40,997 nt of DNA from Gemmataceae bacterium (lineage in GTDB: Bacteria; Planctomycetota; Planctomycetia; Gemmatales; Gemmataceae), in contig SHZY01000042.1 of the NCBI GenBank assembly GCA_009692065.1, forward strand, positions 1-40,997, in the 5' to 3' direction. A program made the position numbers and the translations under genes. The notes beneath the pieces were generated by a model. It was not told where the DNA came from and did not search any database. It saw only the letters and a list, made by a program, of their open reading frames with translations. Positions 7,949 to 15,921 of the stretch are shown in pieces. Every line of letters begins with the position of its first letter. The stretch's first letter is position 1.

Positions 7949-9355
7949 TCACGCGAACAGCGTCTGCACCTGTTGTCCGCGGCCGTCCTCGGTGGCGTAG
8001 AATGGTCGGCGTTCGATGTCGAACGACGTGCGCGGCGAGATGCCCATGGCGGCAAATATCGTCGCGTGCAGGTCGCGAATCGGCACCGGGTTGCGCGTGA
8101 CGATCAGCGGGCGCTCCGGCGCCGTCTCGCCGTACAGGAACCCGCGTTTCATGCCGCCGCCGAACATCACCACCGACACCGAGCCGGTGAAGTGCCGATG
8201 CAGGCCGTAATGGATCATTTGCTGCATGGTGTCGGAGCGGGCTCGCGATTGATCGCGGGCGTTTGAGCCGGGGATTCCTTCGACAATCATATCGCGGCTG
8301 AATTCCGTGGCGATGACGACCAGCGTGCGGTCCAGCAATCCGCGGGCTTCGAGGTCGAGAATCAGCTGAGCAATGGGCCGATCGATCTCACGCTTCATCC
8401 GCGCCAGCGTGGTGTGGCCGTTCTCGTGGGTGTCGAAATGAACGAACGGAATGTACTCCGTCGTTACCTCGATGAAGCGCGCCCCGGCTTCGGTCAACCG
8501 GCGTGCCAACAAGCAACCCTGGCCGAATCGGCCGGTGTTGTACCGATCATAGATCGCACGCGGCTCCAGCGTCAGATCGAACGCGCGCCGTTCGCGCGAA
8601 CTCAACAGCCTATGGGCGTTGTCGAGAGCCCGCAACATCGATTCGTGATGGTAATCGCTCGCCATCTCGCCGAGCGGGCTCTGCCGCAAGAGTTCGCGAA
8701 AACGCTCGCGGCGTGTCTCGAAGCGCTCGCGTGTCATGCCGCGAGGCGGGCGGACCGCTTCGATGGCGTCCTGCGGGAACGGCAAGTTGAACGGGCCGTA
8801 TTCGCTGCCGAAGAACCCGGCGGTGGTGAAAGCCTTCAACTCCTCGGACTCGCCAACGCCTTCGAGGCGCTGGCCGATGTTGATGAACGGCGGGATCGCG
8901 GGATTATTCGGGCCGCGCACCCGCGCGATCCACGAGCCGATGTGTGGGCAGGCAACCGTCTGCGGCGGCACATAGCCGGTGTGCCAGTGGTATTGATGCC
9001 GTGAGTGTAGGATGTTCCCCAGGTCGGCGACATGGTGCGAGCGAATCAGCGTGGCCCGATCCATGACCTGGGCGACGTGCTCCAACCCCTGCGAAATGCG
9101 GATGTTATCGACCGCAGTCGGAATCGATGGGAACGTGCAAAGAATTCGCCCTTCCGGCACACCGACCTCGAACGGCGTATAGCGCTTCGGATCAAACGTT
9201 TCCGGCGCCGCCATGCCGCCGGCCATCCAGAGAAGGATGCACGTGTCGGCCGTCGGCTGCGGCTGAGAGATCGGTTCGGCGGCGCGTGGCTCGCTGCCCG
9301 CCAAGGTGGCGACACCCGCGGCGCTCATGCCGGCCAGGAATTCACGGCGATTCAT
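7949..9355 (-). CDS. DUF1501 protein (Tat-exported)
   Basis: A 468-residue DUF1501 protein beginning MNRREFLAGMSAAGVATLAG, a compact twin-arginine leader. Landmarks are ILLWMAGGMAAPETFDPKR, LIRSHHVADLGNILHSRHQY, FVHFDTHENGHTTL, VIATEFSRDM, and the end-motif PIRDLHATIFAAMGI. Compared with the other three copies in the window, the usual GEFGR motif reads ATEFSRD, so this copy belongs to a different subfamily. It sits downstream of the DUF1549 gene at 9440-11380 in the same direction, the usual order, with a 63-bp palindrome between them. Function is unproven beyond probable periplasmic location. Confidence 0.92.
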   Translation of the reverse strand: MNRREFLAGMSAAGVATLAGSEPRAAEPISQPQPTADTCILLWMAGGMAAPETFDPKRYTPFEVGVPEGRILCTFPSIPTAVDNIRISQGLEHVAQVMDRATLIRSHHVADLGNILHSRHQYHWHTGYVPPQTVACPHIGSWIARVRGPNNPAIPPFINIGQRLEGVGESEELKAFTTAGFFGSEYGPFNLPFPQDAIEAVRPPRGMTRERFETRRERFRELLRQSPLGEMASDYHHESMLRALDNAHRLLSSRERRAFDLTLEPRAIYDRYNTGRFGQGCLLARRLTEAGARFIEVTTEYIPFVHFDTHENGHTTLARMKREIDRPIAQLILDLEARGLLDRTLVVIATEFSRDMIVEGIPGSNARDQSRARSDTMQQMIHYGLHRHFTGSVSVVMFGGGMKRGFLYGETAPERPLIVTRNPVPIRDLHATIFAAMGISPRTSFDIERRPFYATEDGRGQQVQTLFA

Positions 9356-9370
9356 ATTAGGCCCTCCGGT

Positions 9371-9433
9371 TTTCGTTTAGCGCCCGCCCAAATGCGGCGG
9401 TTGCTGAGCGCGCCATGCGGGCGCTAAACGAAA
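9371..9433. repeat. Intergenic palindrome, CGTTTAGCG family
   Basis: Perfect 17-bp arms TTTCGTTTAGCGCCCGC (9371-9387) and their complement (9417-9433) enclose a 29-nt spacer. Lies between the DUF1549 stop (9440) and the DUF1501 start (9355). The same core recurs in many other gaps of the window. Confidence 0.9.
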
Positions 9434-9439
9434 TCAATC

Positions 9440-11380
9440 CTAGCGTATCAACTGAAACTCCGGCAACATCACGACAATCCAAAGCAAATCCGCGACGCCG
9501 TCGTTCGTCATCGGCGACCCGACGATGCCGCGCGCCGTCGTCAACTCCGCCTCGCTCGGTAATCGGCACAACGCCCGCCGGTACGCGTCTTCAATCAAGC
9601 GATCCTCCTTGGTGTACGTTTTCAAGAGCGAAGCCGCGCCGCGAGAAAGCAGATCGGAGAGGGTCTGCCCGTTTGACAAATCGAGCGCTTGCAGCGTGGT
9701 CAACTGATCGGGCCGCGTCGTCACCACTTGCTCGCGATTGGGTCGACCCAGTGAACGCATCAGCGCGTCGGCGTTCACCAGCGATGCGCGGATCAAGCGG
9801 CGTTCCATCGGCACCGACTCAGCGAACGGTTGCAGCCCAACCGGCGCCGCGGCCTTGCCAGGACCCGTGCGCGTCAGCATCCAGACGGCATCGAGGAACT
9901 GCTCCGCCGACAGCCTGCGCAGCTCCGGGCCGCGGAAGACGTATTCGGCGCCGATCGGCTCTTTGGTCTGGAACGCCGGTCGCGCCTGGTACGCCCGCGA
10001 CGTGGCAATGTGCTCCATCAGTTTCTTGAGGTCGTATTTCTGATCGACGAGATAGATCGCGAGATAATCGAGTAAATCTTCCGACCACGGCCTATTCGCC
10101 ATCATATCGACCGGATGTACGATGCCGCGGCCCATCATTCGTTGCCAGATGCGATTGGCGATGGTGCGCGTATATCGGCCATTGTCGGGATGGGTGACGA
10201 GCGCCGCGAATTGCTCCAGGCGTTTCGTTTTCGGCGCCTTGGCGTCGATCGTGCCCAATTCCGGCCAAAGGAATCGCGGCTGGGCAAACTTGCCGGTGGC
10301 CTTATCGCACTGGTGCAATTCGAGCGGCTTGTCGGCGATGACCGCAGCGAGCGAGTAGGCGTCGTTGAGCTTCCAGTGATCGATGAAGCTGTCATGGCAC
10401 GAAGCACATTTTAGATTGGCGCCGAAGAATACCTGCGAGACGTTTTGCGCGAATTGCAGCTCGACCACCTGGCTGGCGTTGACGTTGCCACGCCACTTGA
10501 TGCCTTTGATGAAGCCCTCCGATTCGGCTGTCGGGCTGATGAGCTCGCGCGTGAACTGGTCGTAAGGCTTGTTCTTGGCGAGCGCATTGTAAAGCCACGC
10601 GGTGATTTGCTTACGGCCGCCGTCTATGTAGCCGGTGCCGGCGTAATCATTGCGGAGCATGTCGTTCCAGAACGCAAGCCAATGGTCGACGTATGCGCGG
10701 TTCTCTGTTTGCAAGAGCCGGCGAATGACGGTCGCGCGTTTGTCGGCCTCTGGAGCGGCGTCCAGCTGGAATGCTGTCATTTCGGATGGTGCGGGCAATA
10801 GACCGATCAGGTCGAGATACACGCGGCGCAGGAATGCGTCGTCGTCGATGATTCCCGGGGACGCGATCTTGTGCTTCGCGAAGTAAACGCCGACGATGCG
10901 GTCGATCGGATGCCCCTCGCCGGGCGGCAGCGTCACGCGTCGCGGATTCAACGGGGCGATGTAGGCGCTGACCTTGAACGTGAATCCCGGCTCCCACGCC
11001 GCCCCCTGATCGATCCACGCCTTGAAAAACGCGATCTGCTTGGCATCGAGCGGCGCCCCCTTGGGCGGCATGCGCTTCTCCGTGTCGGCATGCGTGATCC
11101 GTTTGACGAGTTCGCTGGCGGCGCTCTTGCCGGGCGCTACCGCTTTCGATTTGAGCAAATCCTCGCGAGTGTCGAAGGAAACGCTCCCCTTGTATTTGCC
11201 GTTGGTGTGACACTCGGCGCAGCGCGCCTTGAGGATCGGCGCGATGTCGTGGGCGAAGTCGATCTTCTTCGGCTCGTGGCCAATTTTCTCCTTGAGGATA
11301 CGGATTGGCTCGCTTGTTTCCTGCCCGAACAGAACCGCGGGGAGTATACTGGCGATTGCAAACGCAAGCAGGGTTTTCAT
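9440..11380 (-). CDS. Cytochrome c-like DUF1549/DUF1553 protein
   Basis: A 646-residue protein starting at ATG 11380, chosen over an upstream frame opening because GAGGAG lies 8 bases before it and a clean signal peptide (MKTLLAFAIASILPAVLFGQ) follows. A haem motif CAECH (C54, C57, H58) sits in HDIAPILKARCAECHTNGKY; a MPPKGAPLD segment follows. DUF1549 includes YVDHWLAFWNDMLRNDY and a second CASCHDSF motif; DUF1553 contains YTRTIANRIWQRMMGRGIVH. It differs clearly in sequence and is about 190 residues shorter than the copy at 1182. It is paired with the DUF1501 gene downstream. It diverges from the amidohydrolase at 11468 across 87 bases, which must hold both promoters. Confidence 0.93.
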   Translation of the reverse strand: MKTLLAFAIASILPAVLFGQETSEPIRILKEKIGHEPKKIDFAHDIAPILKARCAECHTNGKYKGSVSFDTREDLLKSKAVAPGKSAASELVKRITHADTEKRMPPKGAPLDAKQIAFFKAWIDQGAAWEPGFTFKVSAYIAPLNPRRVTLPPGEGHPIDRIVGVYFAKHKIASPGIIDDDAFLRRVYLDLIGLLPAPSEMTAFQLDAAPEADKRATVIRRLLQTENRAYVDHWLAFWNDMLRNDYAGTGYIDGGRKQITAWLYNALAKNKPYDQFTRELISPTAESEGFIKGIKWRGNVNASQVVELQFAQNVSQVFFGANLKCASCHDSFIDHWKLNDAYSLAAVIADKPLELHQCDKATGKFAQPRFLWPELGTIDAKAPKTKRLEQFAALVTHPDNGRYTRTIANRIWQRMMGRGIVHPVDMMANRPWSEDLLDYLAIYLVDQKYDLKKLMEHIATSRAYQARPAFQTKEPIGAEYVFRGPELRRLSAEQFLDAVWMLTRTGPGKAAAPVGLQPFAESVPMERRLIRASLVNADALMRSLGRPNREQVVTTRPDQLTTLQALDLSNGQTLSDLLSRGAASLLKTYTKEDRLIEDAYRRALCRLPSEAELTTARGIVGSPMTNDGVADLLWIVVMLPEFQLIR

Positions 11381-11467
11381 CGGTTGGCTCCTCACGTGTG
11401 GAGTGACTGTTCCTCTTGTATGCTCCCATAATGCGGCGGGATATCCAGTCAATTTCCGGCGGATTCG

Positions 11468-12703
11468 ATGATGCAGACCCTGTCGGCCCGCTGGATCTTC
11501 CCGATCGACGCCCCACCCCTGGAGCGCGGCACGATCACGATTGATGCCGACAAGATCGTCGCCGTCGAGCCAAACGGCACACGCACACCCGACGTCGATC
11601 TAGGCAACGCCGCGATCCTGCCGGGCTTCGTCAACGCGCACACACATCTCGATCTATCGGGAGCGCGGGGCCTTCTTCCCCCCTCTCCCCTCCGGGGGAG
11701 AGGGGCCGGGGGTGAGGGGGCGGAGCAGCCGGACTTCACGCAGTGGCTGCGAAAGGTGATCGCGTTTCGGCGCACGCGCACCCCGGAGCAGGTCCAAGCC
11801 GATATTGGGGCTGGTCTGGCGGAGTGCTTGCGGTTCGGCACGACGCTGATCGGGGACATTGCAGGGGGCGGCGCGAGCCGGGAGCTGCTTGCGAACGCGC
11901 CGTGCCGATCAGTCGCCTTCTATGAACTCCTGGGGTTATCCGAAGAGAGATCGCAACAAAGCCTGCAAAGCGAGCGGGACTGGCTCGCGGTCCATCCATT
12001 CCGTACTCGCTGTGTGCCCGGGCGTAGTCCGCATGCGCCGTATTCCGTACGAGCTGAGGTGTACTCGGTACTCGGTAATCGATGGTTGCCCGTCGCTACA
12101 CATTTGGCCGAAACGAAAGAAGAACTTGCCCTCCTGCGCTCGCACACTGGTCCGTTCGTCGAGTTTTTAAAGGAGCTCAACGTCTGGGACCCTTCTGGCC
12201 TTGTCGCCGATCCGCTTGAAGTCCTGCGGATGCTTCCGCGCGGCATCTTCGTCCATTGTAATTATCTCGACTCCGCGACGCCGTTCACCGCAGAGCAAAC
12301 CGTCGTCGTCTGTCCGCGCACCCACGCTGCTTTTGGCCATCCACGCCACCCGTTCCCGGAGTTTCTCAAACGTGGCGTGCGGGTCGCGCTCGGCACCGAT
12401 AGCCTCGCGTCGAATCCCAATCTTGACATCCTCGCCGAAGCGCGCCACTTGCGCCAGCACTACCCCGAAGTCGAACCGGCGACGCTGCTGCGCATGCTCA
12501 CGTTGAGCGGAGCCGAGGCGCTTCTCTCCGCGGTCGCCACGGGCAGCTTGACCTTAGGAAAGTCGGCAAACCTCGTCGTGCTGCCGTTGCCGAAGGACGA
12601 CCGGAGCGACCCGCACGACCTGGTGCTGGCATCGACGCTGGCGGTGAGCGACGTGATGTTTCGCGGCGAATGGACAAGCGAACCGGTCCCCGAATTCAGC
12701 TGA
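11468..12703 (+). CDS. Metal-dependent amidohydrolase (deaminase subfamily)
   Basis: A 411-residue cyclic amidohydrolase related to SsnA/TrzA, methylthioadenosine/SAH deaminase and aminofutalosine deaminase. Visible landmarks are the N-terminal beta-domain, FVNAHTHLDLSG (metal histidines H58 and H60), the substrate-loop motif GRSPHAPYSV, ATHLAETKEE (third metal histidine and glutamate), FVHCNYLD and GTDSLASNPNLDIL (metal aspartate). The substrate cannot be fixed from sequence; aminofutalosine or another purine-like amine is possible. Residues 71-87 (PPSPLRGRGAGGEGAEQ) are not typical protein sequence: they are the translation of a GC-rich palindromic repeat lodged in frame in the loop after the HTH motif. 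No other damage is seen, so the enzyme may tolerate it. Confidence 0.88.
   Translation: MMQTLSARWIFPIDAPPLERGTITIDADKIVAVEPNGTRTPDVDLGNAAILPGFVNAHTHLDLSGARGLLPPSPLRGRGAGGEGAEQPDFTQWLRKVIAFRRTRTPEQVQADIGAGLAECLRFGTTLIGDIAGGGASRELLANAPCRSVAFYELLGLSEERSQQSLQSERDWLAVHPFRTRCVPGRSPHAPYSVRAEVYSVLGNRWLPVATHLAETKEELALLRSHTGPFVEFLKELNVWDPSGLVADPLEVLRMLPRGIFVHCNYLDSATPFTAEQTVVVCPRTHAAFGHPRHPFPEFLKRGVRVALGTDSLASNPNLDILAEARHLRQHYPEVEPATLLRMLTLSGAEALLSAVATGSLTLGKSANLVVLPLPKDDRSDPHDLVLASTLAVSDVMFRGEWTSEPVPEFS
11680..11718. repeat. GC-rich palindromic repeat inside a coding sequence
   Basis: CCCCTCTCCCC (11680-11690), a 4-nt loop and GGGGAGAGGGG (11695-11705), then GGGGGTGAGGGG. This resembles a repeat that I recall as common in intergenic DNA of many GC-rich bacteria. 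Here it lies in frame within the amidohydrolase gene and is translated into a Pro/Gly/Arg-rich loop. Confidence 0.7.
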
Positions 12704-12789
12704 CACGGGGATCGGGAATCGAATACACTGGCATCATTCCGTCGTCGGTTCATGTGCGCTGTCCTGAGTAGTGGTGGAGGCTGTTCGCC

Positions 12790-13545
12790 ATGATCTCCGA
12801 AGTTGATCCGCTTCTTGGACCACTCCCAGACCGCGTTCGTTCGTTCACCCTATCCCAGCTTCGTCCTGGTGAGCAGCTCCTCTGGGTTGGTCAGCCCGTT
12901 GCGACGAGCATGGCAATTCGATCGGTTGTCATCCCTGGCTGCGCGTTCGTTTTCGTCCTGGGTTGTTTCGGCCTTTGGAGGTTTCTTTGTTGGCTCCTGG
13001 GCTGGTTCTCCAGCGAACCGATATTGCTTGCGGTTATTTCTTGGATCGTGGCCGCATTGCTCGGCCTTTTCTTTCTGGTCCTGTTGATTCTCCCTTACCA
13101 GGCCTGGTGGCGAGCCAAACGAACCGGTTATTTCGTCTCGAATCAGCGTGCCTTCGTTGTCGTGGCAATCGGATCCGCGGAGATCTTTTCTTACCCGCAA
13201 GGCTATTTCGCCTCGAACCATCGAGCCCTCGTTGTCCTGGCAAGCGGTTCCGGGGAGATTTTCTCCTACGAAACCGCGGCACTCGACAAGATCATCCTCC
13301 ACGAGATGGCCGACGGCAGCGGAGAAATCCTCCTCGAATATCACCGCTATTTCGTCGAAGACCGGAGCACCAGTTCGGACGGAGGATTCTCGTCCAACTC
13401 CGTCCGTCGCGTGGAGAAAGTGGTCGGCTTCCTCGAATTGCAACAGGTCGATCCGCCCAAGCGCGCTTTAGAGTCGCTCCTTGGCCGTGAACTTCTTGCG
13501 GAGCGGGTCACAACACACTCGCTCAACTATGAGCATCCGTTGTAA
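12790..13545 (+). CDS. Membrane protein with PH-like domain and internal duplication
   Basis: A 251-residue protein of unknown function. The start has GGAGG about 10 bases upstream. The order is LRPGEQLLWVGQP (a phrase typical of bacterial PH/YdbT-like proteins), two membrane helices (about residues 40-62 and 76-102, separated by a short WFSSEP loop), then a soluble part. The soluble part begins RTGYFVSNQRAFVV, the usual start of a bacterial PH-like domain (T-x-R-R/Q-A). This segment is repeated: residues 113-137 and 138-162 are two 25-residue copies (GYFVSNQRAFVVVAIGSAEI and GYFASNHRALVVLASGSGEI), an in-frame 75-bp tandem duplication. It probably sits at the membrane; partner unknown. It lies alone between the amidohydrolase and WD40 genes. 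Confidence 0.8.
   Translation: MISEVDPLLGPLPDRVRSFTLSQLRPGEQLLWVGQPVATSMAIRSVVIPGCAFVFVLGCFGLWRFLCWLLGWFSSEPILLAVISWIVAALLGLFFLVLLILPYQAWWRAKRTGYFVSNQRAFVVVAIGSAEIFSYPQGYFASNHRALVVLASGSGEIFSYETAALDKIILHEMADGSGEILLEYHRYFVEDRSTSSDGGFSSNSVRRVEKVVGFLELQQVDPPKRALESLLGRELLAERVTTHSLNYEHPL
13126..13275 (+). repeat. Tandem 75-bp duplication inside the PH-like gene
   Basis: Two adjacent 75-nt units (13126-13200 and 13201-13275), clearly related at the DNA level and each exactly 25 codons. Substitutions are scattered at many sites, so the duplication is not brand new. Confidence 0.85.
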
Positions 13546-13622
13546 TTCGGCGCCATCAGGGGCAAATGCCGACAGCTAGAATAGATGCGTATTGCGATCT
13601 TTCCTACATCAGGAGTCCAGGC

Positions 13623-15704
13623 ATGCGATTCAAGCCTCCCTTTCTGCCCATCCTGGTCCTCGTTTGCTTGAAGAGCCTCGTTGCCGCGCAGGCGCCGCCC
13701 CGGCTTGAATTGGTTCTCCAGACGGGGCACTCCCACTTTGTCACCAGCGTGGCCACGAGCGGCGCCGGCAAGCGCGTCGTCACCTGGTCCGATGACGAGA
13801 CGGCGATCCTGTGGGACACGGCCACCGGCAAAAAACTCCAGTCCTACCAAGGCCACACCCGCTATGTCACGAGCGTGGCCCTCAGCGACGACGGCAACTT
13901 CGTCGTCACCGGGTCCTTTGACGGGACAGCGATCCTATGGGAGGCAGCCAGCGGCAAGAAGCTCCAGACTTTCCAGGGGCACACCGGCATTGTCTGGAGC
14001 GTGGCCCTGAGCCGCGACGGCAAGCACCTCGTCACCGGGTCAGCGGACAAGACGGCGATCCTGTGGGACACGGCCAGCGGCACGAAACTCCAGGCCTTCC
14101 AGGGGCACACCGGCGTTGTCTGGAGCGTGGTCCTGAGCCGCGACGGCAAGCACCTCGTCACCGGCTCAACGGACCAGACGGCGATCCTGTGGAACGGGGC
14201 CGACGGCAAGAAACTTCAGATCTTCCAGGGGCACGCCTCCGCGGTCACGAGCGTGGCCCTGAGGAGTGACGGCAAGCACGTTCTCACCGGGTCCAAGGAC
14301 AAGACAGCGATCCTGTGGAACGCGGCCGACGCCAAGAAGCTCCAGACCTTTCTGGGACATACCGCCTCGGTCACGAGTATAGTCCTGAGCGGCGACGGCA
14401 AGCACGTCGTCACCGCGTCCGTGGACCAAACGGCGACCCTGTGGGACGCGGCCGGCGGCAAGAAACTCCAAACCTTTCAGCAGCACACCGCCGGGGTCAC
14501 GAGCGTGGCCCTGAGCGCCGACGGCAAGCACCTCGTCACCGCGTCCGTGGACAAGACCGCGATCCTGTGGCAGGCGGCCGATGGCAAGAGACTCCAGACT
14601 TTCCAGAGGTACAATTTCGCGGAGCGTCACTCCAACCTTGTCCACAACTTTGTCATCAGCGTGGCCGTGAGTGGCGACGGCAAGTACGTCGTCACCGGTT
14701 CAGGCGACCGCACTGCCAGCCTGTGGGACGCGGCTGGCGGCAAGAAGCCCCAGATCTTCCAGGCGCACTCCGATGCTGTCTGGAGAGTGGCCCTGAGCGG
14801 CGACGGCAAGCACGTCGTCACCGGGTCCCATGACGGGAAGGCGATCCTGTGACAGGCGGCGCGCGGCAAGAAACTCCAGACATTCCATGGGCACACCTAC
14901 GGTGTCTCCGGCGTGGCCCTGACCGCCGACGGCAAACACCTCGTCACCGCCTCAAATGACTCGACCGCGATACTGTGGGAGACGGCGAGCGGCAAGAAAA
15001 TCCACACTTTCCAGGGACACGGCCCCGCCGCCATCACGAGCCTGGCCCTGAGCGGCGACGGCAACCTAGCCGTCACCTGGTCCAATGACCATACCGCGAT
15101 CCTGTGGGAGGCCGCCGGCGGCAAGAAACTCCAGACTTTCAAAGGGCACAGCTCCAGCGTGTCTAGCGTCGCCCTGAGTGCTGACGGCAAGCTCGTCGTC
15201 ACCGGCTCAGATGACAGCACAGCGATTCTGTGGCAGGCGGCCGACGGCAAGATTCTCCAGACCTTCAAAGGGCACACTTCCAGCGTGTCGAGCGTGGCCC
15301 TGAGCGCCGACGGCAAACACCTCGTCACCGGGTCAACGGACGAGACGGCCATCCTGTGGCAGGTGGACGGCGGCAAGAAACTCCACGCCTTCCACGGACA
15401 CACCCACAGGGTCTCTAGCGTGGCCCTGAGCGCCGACGGCAAGCAGCTGTGGACTGCATCTTCGGACGGCTCGACTCGACTTTGGGATCCCGCCACAGGC
15501 AAGGAACGCTGCCGGCTCTACAGCTTCGACGCCGGCAAGGACTGGCTGGTCGTCACGCCTGACGGGTTCTTTGACGGTTCAGAAGGCGCCTGGCGGTTCG
15601 TCCTCTATTATGATCGTAAGGCCCAGCAGCTGGTCGATGACGACGCGACGCGCAAACGCTTCCATCGGCCCGGCCTCCTCGCCGAAGTTTGGAAGGGGAA
15701 GTAG
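13623..15704 (+). pseudogene. 14-repeat WD40 protein gene interrupted by one in-frame TGA
   Basis: One continuous 694-codon frame broken only by TGA at 14850-14852. The start ATG 13623 follows AGGAG and gives a signal peptide (MRFKPPFLPILVLVCLKSLV). Fourteen WD40 blades of about 42 residues follow (HT-x2-V-TSVALS-x-DGKHVVTGS-x-D-x-TAILW-x-AA-x-GKKLQTFQG), enough for two seven-blade propellers. The TGA replaces the tryptophan codon TGG of the AILW motif in blade 9; on either side the repeats are intact and in frame. The tail (DWLVVTPDGFFDGSEGAW and RFHRPGLLAEV) is the segment that in many planctomycete proteins links WD40 repeats to a caspase-like domain, but the gene ends here without one. 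It may be a recent nonsense mutation, a sequencing error, or read-through. As it stands the product would be 409 residues; a downstream GTG at 14913 could restart. Confidence 0.85.
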
Positions 15705-15921
15705 ACGCGTAACATCGGGAATGTCAAAGTCCGTTACCCTACCCCCCTCGTGCCGTGGCGAAACGCAAAATCCTCGCCGTAACCTGGTAACAAATCATAG
15801 TTTCGGATCAAATCCTGTTTCGCCAAAAAAACCTGGCGTCTGGCACGCAAGTGGTATTTGCGAGTCGTTTCTGTACCTTAACCAAACTGCAATTTCATCG
15901 TCCTGAGGCGAGAAACACCCC

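Noticed and set aside
13700-15480. Possible DNA-level tandem repeat array (126-bp period)
   Set aside because: The period equals the 42-residue WD40 blade and is explained by the protein repeats.
14913-15704. Separate second WD40 gene starting at GTG 14913
   Set aside because: It is in the same frame as the upstream part, lacks a ribosome site and begins in the middle of a blade; better read as the rest of one interrupted gene.
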